Below, piece by piece: positions 1 to 8,541 of a DNA stretch of 64,000 bases. The stretch covers positions 248,001 through 312,000 of the forward strand of contig NZ_WYET01000001.1 of NCBI RefSeq assembly GCF_013376415.1, given 5' to 3'. The position numbers and the translations under genes were made by a program. Numbering within the stretch: the stretch's first letter is position 1; the number at the start of each line of letters is the position of its first letter. Under the pieces are notes generated by a model. That model had not been told where the DNA came from. It was given only the letters and a program-made list of their open reading frames with translations, and made no database searches. The stretch comes from Flagellimonas chongwuensis (GTDB taxonomy: Bacteria > Bacteroidota > Bacteroidia > Flavobacteriales > Flavobacteriaceae).

Positions 1-606
1 TCTATAAGCCTTTTTCACTTCATCATCGGTAGCGGTCTTCTCGATTTCCAAGATCTTGTACGAGTTGTCCGTAGATTTGATGAACATCGCCATGATACTT
101 TCAAAATCATGCTGATTTACCCGAAAGTACCCTGCTATCTCCCTTAACTTTTGAATTTCTGCCTTGCTAACCTGCCCATCCGATTGGGCAATACCGAACA
201 AAAAATGAAGCATTTGCAAGCGAACCTCATACCGGGTACGCTGCACCATAAAAGTACAGATGCGCTGCGCCGATATCTCCCTCTTTTTGATGACATCGTT
301 GAACGTCCTGAAGATGGCATTGGCTTTTTCCTTTCCGTAGGTGCTCAAAAAATATTGTCTTACATAATCGAGCTCCCTTTGGTTCACCTGTCCGTCTGCC
401 TTAATGATTATGGAGCAAAGTGAGAGTAGGTTCAATTCAAAATCGGCCGGGGAGACCGATTGTCTGGTCACATTTTCAAAAATAGAGCCAGGCCTTTTCC
501 CTGAACCTCCAAAATTATCCAAAAAGGTCCCTACTATAAACCCAAGGACCGCACCGGGAAACCTAAACATAAAATAACCGAGCATAGCGGCTATCCACTT
601 GATCAT
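1..606 (-). CDS. TerB/DnaJ-domain (DjlA-like) protein, 3' end cut by window edge
   Basis: An open frame starts with ATG at 606 and runs off the left edge without a stop; 202 residues are visible. The N-terminus (about residues 1-30) is a hydrophobic, glycine-containing segment like the membrane anchor of DjlA. Two acidic helical repeats follow with TerB-type motifs (IIKADGQVNQRELDYV near 70 and IAQSDGQVSKAEIQKL near 140). The last visible residues (YKILEIEKTATDDEVKKAY) are the start of a J domain. The order anchor, TerB, J domain matches DjlA-type co-chaperones that stimulate DnaK at the inner membrane. Domain reading is direct; the cellular role is inferred from the family. It is divergent from the bacilliredoxin gene. 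Confidence 0.85.
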   Translation of the reverse strand, partial: MIKWIAAMLGYFMFRFPGAVLGFIVGTFLDNFGGSGKRPGSIFENVTRQSVSPADFELNLLSLCSIIIKADGQVNQRELDYVRQYFLSTYGKEKANAIFRTFNDVIKKREISAQRICTFMVQRTRYEVRLQMLHFLFGIAQSDGQVSKAEIQKLREIAGYFRVNQHDFESIMAMFIKSTDNSYKILEIEKTATDDEVKKAYR

Positions 607-698
607 GCTGCAAAATTTAAAGCGCAAAGATAGGGGTTTGATTAAGAAACAAAGCTTTAAGCAATGTTAACGGTGATGAAAAAATCCTTACAATACCG

Positions 699-706
699 TA
701 TCTTTG
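699..706 (+). promoter_or_regulatory. TAnnTTTG-type -7 box before bacilliredoxin gene
   Basis: TATCTTTG fits the Bacteroidota housekeeping -7 consensus TAnnTTTG and lies 23 bp before the ATG at 729. No clear TTG -33 box is visible at the expected distance, so this is a moderate call. Confidence 0.45.
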
Positions 707-728
707 TAACATAATCAAAAAGAAGTCT

Positions 729-1139
729 ATGTATCCAGAAGAATTGGTAAAACCTATGCGCGAAGACTTGGCCAGTGCCGGGTTTGAAGAACTACATACA
801 AGTGAGGCTGTAAATGAAGCCCTAAAAAAGGATGGAACTACTTTGGTAGTGGTGAATTCGGTTTGTGGTTGTGCCGCAGCCAATGCACGGCCAGCCGCTA
901 AATTGAGCTTACAAAACAGCAAAACTCCGAACAACTTGGTAACAGTTTTTGCCGGTGTGGACATGGAAGCTGTTGCCACGGCAAGAAACCATATGGTCCC
1001 GTTTCCTCCTTCTTCACCAAGTATGGCCCTTTTTAAAGATGGCGAACTGGTTCACATGATTGAAAGACATCATATTGAAGGTAGACCTGCCGAGCTGATC
1101 GCAGAAAACTTGATGGAAGCATACAACGAGCATTGCTAA
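729..1139 (+). CDS. BrxA/BrxB family bacilliredoxin
   Basis: The 136-residue protein matches the BrxA/BrxB (YphP/YqiW, DUF1094) family in length and in its active site, NSVCGCAAANARP, with the CGC triad at residues 46-48. In Firmicutes these thioredoxin-fold proteins remove bacillithiol from mixed disulfides; several Bacteroidota also carry bacillithiol synthesis genes, so the same role is plausible here, though no bsh gene is in this window. A -7-like box lies just upstream and a hairpin terminator follows at 1167, so it is probably monocistronic. Start ATG 729 gives the usual family N-terminus (MYPEELVKPMR). Confidence 0.92.
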   Translation: MYPEELVKPMREDLASAGFEELHTSEAVNEALKKDGTTLVVVNSVCGCAAANARPAAKLSLQNSKTPNNLVTVFAGVDMEAVATARNHMVPFPPSSPSMALFKDGELVHMIERHHIEGRPAELIAENLMEAYNEHC

Positions 1140-1166
1140 AATCAGGCAAATTAAGATATGAACACG

Positions 1167-1196
1167 CCACCCAAATGGGTGGTTTTTTTATTTTTA
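1167..1196 (+). terminator. Rho-independent terminator of the bacilliredoxin gene
   Basis: CCACCC and GGGTGG form a 6-bp perfect stem around the loop AAAT, followed by a 14-base stretch that is T except for one A. It lies 27 bp after the bacilliredoxin stop. It also overlaps the first codons of an apparent ATG-initiated extension of the next gene, which argues for a later start there. Confidence 0.8.
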
Positions 1197-1217
1197 CCAA
1201 AATTTAAACCTGTATCC

Positions 1218-1952
1218 GTGCTAAAACTGTTGTCATACCCCCTAACCGTTTTATTCTTTTTGCTGTTTGGTCTGGTTCTGGTCATATTCCATCCCATACA
1301 ATGGTTTTGCCTAAAAGTGTTCGGGTACAATGCGCACAAAAAAAGCGTTTCCATATTAAATTGGTTCATTATGCGATGTACCAACGTTCTGGGAACTCGG
1401 TACAGCTTCAAGAACAATCAGGATATCCCAACGGACAGGCCTCTTATTATTGTTACCAATCACCAAAGCATGTACGACATTCCACCGATTATTTGGTATA
1501 TGCGAAAGTACCACCCCAAGTTTGTAAGTAAAATAGAGCTAGGAAAAGGGATACCGAGCGTTTCCTATAACTTAAGGCATGGTGGCTCGGCCTTGATCGA
1601 TAGAAAAGACCCTAAACAGTCCATTTCCGAGCTTCAAAAATTGGCCAAGTACATTAATGAGAACAACCGAAGTGCCGTTATTTTCCCGGAAGGTACCCGA
1701 AGCAGGAATGGAGTGCCCAAGCCATTCAGGACAACCGGTCTCAAAGTAATGCTGAAAAATGCACCCGAAGCTTTGCTTGTCCCCATCAGCATCAATAACT
1801 CCTGGAAATTGTTGCGCTACGGAAAGTTTCCCATGGGATTGGGTTCCCAAGTTACTTTCGAGGTGCATCCTCCAATTGAAAATGAAGGCAAAGTCGATGA
1901 ACTTATTGCCCAAATAGAAAGTACCATCGTGGCAGGTGTCAACAACAACTAA
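1218..1952 (+). CDS. 1-acyl-sn-glycerol-3-phosphate acyltransferase (PlsC family)
   Basis: This is a 244-residue member of the lysophosphatidate acyltransferase family, which transfers an acyl chain to the sn-2 position during phospholipid synthesis at the inner membrane. An N-terminal hydrophobic segment precedes the catalytic NHQSMYD block (NHx4D, His about residue 82, Asp about 87) and the FPEGTRS block (about 156-162). The frame is open from ATG 1158, but that extension is translated straight through the upstream terminator; GTG at 1218 gives the normal family N-terminus, so I chose it. Its stop overlaps the ATG of the HD gene by one base (TAATG), implying translational coupling. Confidence 0.87.
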   Translation: MLKLLSYPLTVLFFLLFGLVLVIFHPIQWFCLKVFGYNAHKKSVSILNWFIMRCTNVLGTRYSFKNNQDIPTDRPLIIVTNHQSMYDIPPIIWYMRKYHPKFVSKIELGKGIPSVSYNLRHGGSALIDRKDPKQSISELQKLAKYINENNRSAVIFPEGTRSRNGVPKPFRTTGLKVMLKNAPEALLVPISINNSWKLLRYGKFPMGLGSQVTFEVHPPIENEGKVDELIAQIESTIVAGVNNN

Positions 1953-2608
1953 TGGAGGAAACACAACTCATATTACGGACCATCAATTTTGTAAAAAAAG
2001 AGCTCCAAGATGCAGAGGGCGGGCACGATTGGTTCCATATTGAGCGTGTTTTCAATACCTCCAAATTGCTTCTGAAGTATGAAGAGGGAAATGCTACGGT
2101 CGTAAAATTGGCTGCCCTGCTTCATGATATTGCCGACCCAAAATTCCATGGAGGGAACGAGAACATTGGCCCGGAAACCGCAAAAAACTTTCTAGAATCC
2201 CTCTCCGTTGATGGGCAGACCATTGATCACGTAGTGAACATCATCAAACATATGTCCTTCAAAAATAGCCTGGAGAAGGGAACCATGTTTACATCTAAAG
2301 AGCTTCAAATTGTACAAGATGCGGACCGATTGGATGCCATTGGCGCCATAGGCATTGCCAGAGCATTCAACTACGGAGGTTTTAAAAACCGGGAGTTGCA
2401 CAATCCGGATGTCCCGCCCAATCTCAACATGAGCAAGGAGGAATACAAAAAATCCAAAGCGCCCACCATTAATCATTTCTACGAAAAACTACTGTTGCTC
2501 AAGGATAAGATGAATACCAAAACCGGAAAAAAGCTGGCGGAAGAGCGTCATCAATTTATGTTGAACTATCTCGACCAATTTTACAGAGAGTGGAATGGGG
2601 AATCGTAA
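1952..2608 (+). CDS. HD-domain phosphohydrolase
   Basis: A 218-residue HD superfamily protein. The metal-binding signature is visible: HDWFHIERV (about 25-33), the HD dyad in LLHDIAD (58-59) and a distal Asp in QDADRLDAIGAIG (about 122-132). The layout is that of the YedJ-like group of uncharacterised metal-dependent phosphohydrolases; the substrate is unknown. It is coupled to plsC through a TAATG stop/start overlap. No terminator is visible between it and the following oxidoreductase, which starts 65 bp later. Confidence 0.85.
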   Translation: MEETQLILRTINFVKKELQDAEGGHDWFHIERVFNTSKLLLKYEEGNATVVKLAALLHDIADPKFHGGNENIGPETAKNFLESLSVDGQTIDHVVNIIKHMSFKNSLEKGTMFTSKELQIVQDADRLDAIGAIGIARAFNYGGFKNRELHNPDVPPNLNMSKEEYKKSKAPTINHFYEKLLLLKDKMNTKTGKKLAEERHQFMLNYLDQFYREWNGES

Positions 2609-2672
2609 AACCTAGGATTTCTCTTTACCTTTTTTGTATCTTGGGGACTCACATAATATCAAACTAAACATA

Positions 2673-4097
2673 ATGCAAAGAAGAAAGTTCATCCAAAATG
2701 CAGCCGCTGCATCTGCCGCATTTTCGATTGTACCCAGTCATGTTCTGGGAAAGACCCACATTGCTCCCAGTGACACCCTTTATGTAGCCGGATTTGGGGT
2801 AGGCGGAAGGGGAAATGCTGTAATAAACGGCCTCAACGATACCGGAAGAGTAAAATTTGTTGCTTTTTGTGACGTAGACGACCGTCGTGCACAACAAACC
2901 TACGAGCAGTTCCCCGATGTAAAACGATATAAAGATTTTAGAAAGGTTTTTGATGCACATTTAGGTGACATTGATGCCATTGCCGTGGCAAGTCCAGACC
3001 ACACGCATGCAACCATTTCCTTGCCGTTTATGCGGGAAAAAAAGCATGCCTACGTGGAAAAACCACTTACACATAACATTTACGAGGCTCGCTTGATGAC
3101 CCAAGTAGCTAAAGAGCAGGGAATTGTAACCCAGATGGGGAATCAAGGTGCTTCCAGTGATGGTAGCCGAATTGCCCGCGAATGGGTAGAATCCGGGATT
3201 ATTGGAAAAGTACATACGATAGATTGTTGGACCAACAGGCCTGTTTGGCCACAGGGGGTCCCCTTGCCTGCTGAAAAAGACCGTATCCCAAAAGGATTGG
3301 ATTGGGACCTTTGGTTGGGCCCTGCCCAAATGAGGGACTACAACGATGCCTATCTCCCATTTAAATGGAGAGGTTTCTGGGACTTTGGAACCGGCGCGTT
3401 GGGCGATATGGGATGTCATATCATGGAAACACCTTTTAGCGTGCTTGATTTAGGGTATCCAACAGAGGCAGAAGCTAGTTGCACCACTGTTTGGGTAGAT
3501 GACTTTGTAGAGGCTGATTATAGCCACTCCTGTCCTCCTTCTTCCAAAATCCATTTGAAGTTTGAACACGAAGAACACGGCGACATTGCATTGAACTGGT
3601 ACGATGGGGGCCTAAAACCAGACCTACCTGATGAACTAAAAGACGATGAGACCATTGGCGATTCCGGTGGCGGAAGTGTTATTTATGGTGACAAGGGTAT
3701 ATTGGTATGCGACACCTATTCCCGAAATGCAAGATTGCTCCCTTCGGAAATGATGGACCTTTACAAATCCCCAACCCCAAAATATGACAGGGTACCCGGA
3801 GGAATAGATGGCCACTTTGCCAACTTTGTGGATGGTTGCCAGAACGGTACGCCAACTTCTTCCAATTTTGAAAAGGCGGGAAGGCTTACCGAGACCGTAT
3901 TGATGGGCAACTTGGCAGTAAAGGCGTATCAATACAAGGAACTGAAGGAAGGTAAAAAATTAGGGGATTGGGATCCTTATGGTTTCCCGGGCAGAAGAAA
4001 ACTTTTCTGGGACGGCGATAACATGAAGATCACCAACTACGAGAAAGCCAACGATTGGGTAACCCGTGATTACCGCGAAGGTTGGGAATTGAAATAG
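2673..4097 (+). CDS. Tat-exported Gfo/Idh/MocA family oxidoreductase
   Basis: 474 residues from ATG 2673. The N-terminus MQRRKFIQNAAAASAAFS is a twin-arginine signal; an upstream ATG at 2634 would bury it, so the later start is preferred. The Rossmann motif GFGVGGRG (40-47) binds NAD(P), and EKP (128-130) is the family catalytic motif. The C-terminal block carrying GALGDMGCH is typical of the secreted Bacteroidota subgroup. Family members oxidise or reduce sugar hydroxyls, often at C3; the substrate here is unknown. A similar protein, also with a Tat-like leader, lies at 17861-19285. A clean terminator follows the stop. Confidence 0.9.
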   Translation: MQRRKFIQNAAAASAAFSIVPSHVLGKTHIAPSDTLYVAGFGVGGRGNAVINGLNDTGRVKFVAFCDVDDRRAQQTYEQFPDVKRYKDFRKVFDAHLGDIDAIAVASPDHTHATISLPFMREKKHAYVEKPLTHNIYEARLMTQVAKEQGIVTQMGNQGASSDGSRIAREWVESGIIGKVHTIDCWTNRPVWPQGVPLPAEKDRIPKGLDWDLWLGPAQMRDYNDAYLPFKWRGFWDFGTGALGDMGCHIMETPFSVLDLGYPTEAEASCTTVWVDDFVEADYSHSCPPSSKIHLKFEHEEHGDIALNWYDGGLKPDLPDELKDDETIGDSGGGSVIYGDKGILVCDTYSRNARLLPSEMMDLYKSPTPKYDRVPGGIDGHFANFVDGCQNGTPTSSNFEKAGRLTETVLMGNLAVKAYQYKELKEGKKLGDWDPYGFPGRRKLFWDGDNMKITNYEKANDWVTRDYREGWELK

Positions 4098-4119
4098 ATC
4101 CTAAAAATTACATATTAAG

Positions 4120-4146
4120 AATGGCCCATAATGGGCCATTTTTTGT
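4120..4146 (+). terminator. Rho-independent terminator after the Gfo/Idh/MocA gene
   Basis: AATGGCCCAT and ATGGGCCATT are a perfect 10-bp inverted repeat around one base, running into TTTTTTG on the plus strand. It separates this gene from the convergent radical SAM gene. Confidence 0.85.
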
Positions 4147-4165
4147 TTCCAAACTATTTGAGGGC

Positions 4166-5239
4166 CTAGAATAATTTCATTTGTCCGTTCTTATATTGTT
4201 CGTGAAGTTCCATGTTCAATCTCGGAAAGTTTCTGTTCTTAAAATATCGTTTCCTTGCAATCTGCGCCATTTCGTGTATTTGCTCGGCAATTTTACCTTC
4301 ACCTTTGGTTCTTGTACCAAATCGGCTATCGTTAACAGTCCCACCATGGCAATCCTGAATCTGGTGCAATACTTTTTCCGCCCTATCCGGCATGGCCTTT
4401 TTAATCCAATCCGAAAATATTTGGCCGATTGCCCCGTTGAGCCGTACTACGGTCAACCCAAACGAAAGGGCTCCATGGTCCGCCACGGCCTTGGCCAACG
4501 GCAATAATTCATGTGAATTGATTCCCGGAATCATGGGAGCCAACATGGCGTTTACCGGAATTTTATTCTCGGATAACACTTGTATGGTCTTGAGCCTTTT
4601 TTGAATAGATGCCGTTCTGGGTTCCAGCTTGCGTCTGGTTTTTTCGGATAATGATGTTACGGACACATTGACACCTATCAATTGATTTTCATTGAGTTCC
4701 CTTAAAATATCGAGGTCACGCAATACCAAGGCATTTTTTGTGATAATGCCCACGGGATGTCGGTACTTTAAAAAAACTTCCAAACACTTTCTGGTAATCT
4801 CGAACTTCTGCTCAGCGGGTTGGTAACAATCGGTGTTACCCGATAAAACAATCGTGTGCGCTTTCCAATTTTTGTGCTTAATCTTTGCTTCCAAAAGTTC
4901 GGGTGCGGATTTTTTTACCAAAATCCTTCTTTCAAAATCAAGGCCTGCGCTATAGCCCCAATATTCGTGAGTGTTCCTGGCATAGCAATAAATACAACCA
5001 TGCTCGCAACCTTGGTAGGGGTTCATGGAATATCCCATGCCCACATCGGGGCTGTCCACTTTGTTTACGATGGTCTTTGGGAAAATGGGTATGTACTGGG
5101 TTTTATTGCTTTCGTGCTCTTCACCTTCCAATCGGCAGAACTCCAAAAAGTCGTCACGCATTTCGAATACATGCTGCAAAAACCGATTGTCGGTATTTTT
5201 TTGAGCTCCCCTTCCCTTCAAGAATTCGTTGGATGACAT
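4166..5239 (-). CDS. PA0069/Rv2578c family radical SAM protein
   Basis: A 357-residue radical SAM protein. The [4Fe-4S] ligating motif is QGCEHGCIYCYAR (Cys78, 82, 85; CX3CX2C), preceded by the conserved SMNPYQ block and followed by YWGYSAGLDFERRI, the signature of the PA0069 subgroup, distantly related to spore photoproduct lyase. SAM cleavage to a 5'-deoxyadenosyl radical is expected; the substrate of this subgroup is unknown to me. The SGNTDCYQPAE motif, also typical of the subgroup, is present. It is convergent with the upstream oxidoreductase and preceded by the terminator of the gene behind it, so it is likely its own transcript. Confidence 0.88.
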   Translation of the reverse strand: MSSNEFLKGRGAQKNTDNRFLQHVFEMRDDFLEFCRLEGEEHESNKTQYIPIFPKTIVNKVDSPDVGMGYSMNPYQGCEHGCIYCYARNTHEYWGYSAGLDFERRILVKKSAPELLEAKIKHKNWKAHTIVLSGNTDCYQPAEQKFEITRKCLEVFLKYRHPVGIITKNALVLRDLDILRELNENQLIGVNVSVTSLSEKTRRKLEPRTASIQKRLKTIQVLSENKIPVNAMLAPMIPGINSHELLPLAKAVADHGALSFGLTVVRLNGAIGQIFSDWIKKAMPDRAEKVLHQIQDCHGGTVNDSRFGTRTKGEGKIAEQIHEMAQIARKRYFKNRNFPRLNMELHEQYKNGQMKLF

Positions 5240-5300
5240 ATTTTGGATTTATTCCAAATATATGGATTATTTCCTTTTTATGAAATCAAAAAAATTATAT

Positions 5301-5324
5301 AAAAAAAGCCGGGCAATGCCCGAC
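5301..5324 (-). terminator. Rho-independent terminator of the collagen-like lipoprotein gene
   Basis: Read on the minus strand, CGGGC/GCCCG pair around a 3-base loop and run into seven T, then more T-rich sequence. It lies between the stop of the lipoprotein gene (5366) and the start of the radical SAM gene (5239). Confidence 0.8.
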
Positions 5325-5365
5325 TTTTACAGCTAATGGTTAGGTTGTCCCGAGGGACTTTTAGC

Positions 5366-5929
5366 TTACTTCAATCCAAAATAATCGACAACTGCATTGT
5401 AATCAGAAGTATCAACTCCTGCGGATTTTAGTTCGGACATGATGTTTTCACTACTTTTTGAAGTAGATGGGTTAAACTCGATTGACAATACAATAACTTC
5501 AGTATAATCACCCGCAGCAATTGCATATGAAGAATCATCTATTTGATCATAAAAATTTATCGCAAAAAGACTTTCATTCTCGTTATAGAAAACTCTGGCA
5601 TAGTGGGTATTCTTATTCAGTGAACCCGGGATTGAGTAAACAATTCCACTATTATTTTTGATATAAAACAAAAATGAATAATTTTCAAAGGATTGTATAT
5701 CTATTGGCAAATTCTCCTCGATAAAGTGACTGCTGAAATCTTCTGCAATTGGGTAAATAGTCTGGAATACGTTTGCATTTCCTGTTTCTCCTTGTTCTCC
5801 CTGTTCTCCTTGCTCTCCTTGAGGACCTGCAGGACCTATTGGACCGGTTTCTCCATCTGAACCAGAACAGGAAACCAACGTTATTGCCATTGCCAACATG
5901 GCCATACTAAATAATTTTAATGCTTTCAT
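5366..5929 (-). CDS. Small lipoprotein with a short collagen-like repeat
   Basis: 187 residues from ATG 5929; an upstream ATG at 6037 would add 36 residues before the signal peptide, so it is rejected. The signal peptide ends in a lipobox with Cys21 (LVSCSGSDG). Immediately after come eight GXY triplets (residues 26-49: GET, GPI, GPA, GPQ, three GEQ, GET). The remaining 140 residues are acidic, with predicted beta and no family I recognise. Collagen-like triplets in bacteria form trimeric stalks, so this may be a trimeric surface protein with a globular C-terminal head; that is inference. The triplets are encoded by near-identical 9-bp units, so copy number could vary. Confidence 0.8.
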   Translation of the reverse strand: MKALKLFSMAMLAMAITLVSCSGSDGETGPIGPAGPQGEQGEQGEQGETGNANVFQTIYPIAEDFSSHFIEENLPIDIQSFENYSFLFYIKNNSGIVYSIPGSLNKNTHYARVFYNENESLFAINFYDQIDDSSYAIAAGDYTEVIVLSIEFNPSTSKSSENIMSELKSAGVDTSDYNAVVDYFGLK

Positions 5930-6091
5930 AATGATTTTTTTATTAGGGTTAATGCCCCAAATGTATGGTGGTTCTGCGGTTACATTTGGCCCTAATTCAC
6001 CTATGCAGGCTATCAATTGATGAATGCCCCAATTCAATTGATAGTTAATTTTTCATGTAGGATTTTTCTTACTTATAAAATGATGAGAAAT

Positions 6092-6117
6092 AAAAAAAGC
6101 CCCCAATGGAGGCCATT
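6092..6117 (-). terminator. Rho-independent terminator of the 6142-7695 gene
   Basis: On the minus strand GCCTCC and GGGGGC pair (one G-T wobble) around ATT and are followed by seven T. It lies 25-50 bp after the stop at 6142. Confidence 0.8.
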
Positions 6118-6141
6118 TTTGTCAAACTATGTATTGCTCAA

Positions 6142-7695
6142 CTATTTAAAGTCAACTTTTACGAGTTGTTTTCTGCTCCCTCTTTTAGCATAGAACAACA
6201 TCTTGTCCTCAGTTTCATCCTTTAAGGGTTTGGAAACCATGAGTGGCAACCTCGCTTCTTGCTGGTCGATGATTTTTTCATAATCCATGACGCCATTTTC
6301 ATCCAACGAGATCATAAAAACATTCCGGTTGCGACTAAAGCCCTGTTTAAAGATCAAACGTTCGTTGTTGATCAATTGGGGATTTTCTGCCGCCGTACAA
6401 ATAAAGAAGTAGGTGTTGCCGTCCTTACAATACGAACTATAGGATGCGTATGCTCCATCGCCTTGGGTCACTTCTGTTTTGTTTATGTTCCTCGCCCATT
6501 CCATACTACCATTTTGGTCGAGTTTTACACTGACAATATCGTTATGGTGATAGCGTTCGATTTTGACCCGCTGCCCCGCACCGGTAGTTTCCAAGCCCGA
6601 GGTTACGAAGTACTCTTCGGCATTGAAGAATATTTCATTGTTCTCCGTTACTTCGACATTTTTGAAAACAAGGTTTTTAATGTCCTTATCCTCTTCCCTG
6701 CCAAATTTATCATCCATAAATTGCTGGGAAAATGGGTTGTATTTCTGTGAACGAATGTCCAAAGTGCCAGGATTTACATCAAAATAAACTATGCCATTGT
6801 ACCTGTTGTCCTTTCTATCGGCATAAAAGCCCGTACAGACCAGTTTGTTCCCAGTCAAAACAGGGTATAATGCTTCGGGATATTTTCCTGGGTCTACAAA
6901 GGACTGTGTCCTGCTCTCACTTTGGGATACTTTTATCAATTCATATTGAAACTTTCTTTCATCGACCCTAAACCTTCTCTTTTTAAAATAGGCCTTACCC
7001 ACTATGTATGCAGTTTGAAGGTCCTTTGTAAATGCAATGTTCTCAAAAGCATAGTTCTTCTCCTCTATTTCATCCGAAAAATCGAACTCGAACTTTTTAT
7101 TGAGCGCCGTATCGAACATATGAATCATATGCTTGTTGCTCTTACCCCTTTTGTGATGCGTACTGATGACGAAACCTGTTTCTTCTTCATTAAAGAGTAT
7201 GGCGGTGGTAAATCCGCGCGAGAAATCACGGTTATAATAATTCTTCCCTACTGGGTCATCCACCTGCTCTGAAGCAATGGAGAGTAACTTCTTCTCCTGA
7301 AAATTAAAATCGATAACGGGACTTGTATGTACCCAATATTCGTATTCACCTCTATTTGAGTTATAATTGAGAAATAATAGGTTCAACTGACCGTTTTTAA
7401 GGAATCCGTCCACAAAATCCAGATCCTTGAGTTTATAGTTGTACTCGGAGACGAGCTCTAGATCGCTATTGTATTTTTCAATAAGATAGCCCTTGGGTTT
7501 AAGAATGAGTCCTTGATAATAAGCGCGTACCAAAACATAGCCCCCGGAATCGTCCTCATCGATGGCCACTAAATTGGAATATCGGTAACGATCCTTGTAT
7601 TTTTCACCAAAATCGTAGGAAACGGGCATTTTTTGTGCATTGACGGCCATGCCCGACAGCACAAAGCTAAACAGTAGAAGCAGGTATTTTTTCAT
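6142..7695 (-). CDS. Exported protein of unknown function
   Basis: 517 residues with a clear Sec signal peptide (MKKYLLLLFSFVLSGMAVNAQ, cleavage after NAQ). The mature part is rich in charged residues and alternates aromatic beta strands with turns, for example repeated K-x-Y/F-D/N segments, which suggests a beta-propeller or similar all-beta fold. I do not recognise a Pfam family. There is no lipobox and no T9SS C-terminal domain, so it is probably periplasmic. It follows the enoyl-CoA hydratase gene by 25 bp on the same strand and is the last gene of that run, ending at a strong terminator. Confidence 0.75.
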   Translation of the reverse strand: MKKYLLLLFSFVLSGMAVNAQKMPVSYDFGEKYKDRYRYSNLVAIDEDDSGGYVLVRAYYQGLILKPKGYLIEKYNSDLELVSEYNYKLKDLDFVDGFLKNGQLNLLFLNYNSNRGEYEYWVHTSPVIDFNFQEKKLLSIASEQVDDPVGKNYYNRDFSRGFTTAILFNEEETGFVISTHHKRGKSNKHMIHMFDTALNKKFEFDFSDEIEEKNYAFENIAFTKDLQTAYIVGKAYFKKRRFRVDERKFQYELIKVSQSESRTQSFVDPGKYPEALYPVLTGNKLVCTGFYADRKDNRYNGIVYFDVNPGTLDIRSQKYNPFSQQFMDDKFGREEDKDIKNLVFKNVEVTENNEIFFNAEEYFVTSGLETTGAGQRVKIERYHHNDIVSVKLDQNGSMEWARNINKTEVTQGDGAYASYSSYCKDGNTYFFICTAAENPQLINNERLIFKQGFSRNRNVFMISLDENGVMDYEKIIDQQEARLPLMVSKPLKDETEDKMLFYAKRGSRKQLVKVDFK

Positions 7696-7719
7696 GATTA
7701 GGCTTGGTTAGGCCAATGG

Positions 7720-8502
7720 TCATGATCCAGGGAAATCGGCTTTACGTTTTTCCAAAAATGCAGAGGTACCTTCTCTAAAATCGTCGGTTCCAAAGCAAGT
7801 GCCGAAAGCATCAATTTCCGCCGAATAGCCATCAGCGTCATACCTAAAACCAGCATTTACCGCTTTTATTGCATGTTTTATGGCAATGGAAGAATTATTC
7901 GATATCCTGCTCGCTATCTTGATGCAAAAAGGCAGAAGTTCCTCGCTGGCCACCACATGGTTTACCAATCCATATCCAAACGCCTTATCGGAATCTATCA
8001 TCCCGGCCGTCATGATCATTTCCATGGCCCGGCCCTTGCCCACCAACTGTGGTAAGCGCTGTGTGCCCCCATATCCGGGGATTAAACCCAAAGATACTTC
8101 GGGAAGTCCCATTCTGGCATTACTGCTGGCCACCCTAAAATGGCATGCCATGGCCAGTTCCAATCCCCCACCAAGTGCAAACCCATTGATTGCCGCAATA
8201 ACAGGGGTAGACAGATTTTCAACAAAATCGAACAGAGTCCGTTGTCCTGTTGCGGCCAATTGCCGCCCCTCCTTTACAGAGAAATCTGCGAACTCTGAAA
8301 TATCGGCACCTGCTACAAATGCCTTGTCGCCACTTCCGGTAATTATGATGACCTTGGTTTCCGGATCCTCATCCAATTCCTTGAACGCCACATGTAGCTC
8401 TTCTATAGTCCTTTTATTGAGTGCATTAAGCTTTTTGGGCCTGTTTATGGTAATGGTGGCCAAATTGTTCTCTTCTTCAATGTAAATGTTTTCGTAATCC
8501 AT
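7720..8502 (-). CDS. Enoyl-CoA hydratase/isomerase family protein
   Basis: 260 residues from ATG 8502, the usual crotonase length; ATG 8526 would only add eight unsupported residues. Both catalytic glutamates of enoyl-CoA hydratases are visible: GGGLELAM (Glu144 equivalent) and LPEVSLGLIPGYGGTQRL (Glu164 equivalent). The oxyanion-hole segments AFVAGADISEF and INGFALGGG are intact. It should hydrate 2-enoyl-CoA in fatty-acid or amino-acid breakdown in the cytoplasm. It sits 40 bp downstream of the sensor kinase gene and 25 bp upstream of an exported unknown protein, so co-transcription is likely though the link is not obvious. Confidence 0.9.
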   Translation of the reverse strand: MDYENIYIEEENNLATITINRPKKLNALNKRTIEELHVAFKELDEDPETKVIIITGSGDKAFVAGADISEFADFSVKEGRQLAATGQRTLFDFVENLSTPVIAAINGFALGGGLELAMACHFRVASSNARMGLPEVSLGLIPGYGGTQRLPQLVGKGRAMEMIMTAGMIDSDKAFGYGLVNHVVASEELLPFCIKIASRISNNSSIAIKHAIKAVNAGFRYDADGYSAEIDAFGTCFGTDDFREGTSAFLEKRKADFPGS

Positions 8503-8541
8503 TTCGATTGCTATTTGGGGCGACAAGTATACTTCTTGCCG

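Noticed and set aside
617..979. Minus-strand frame over the bacilliredoxin gene
   Set aside because: It is antisense to a clear CGC-motif protein and has no family features.
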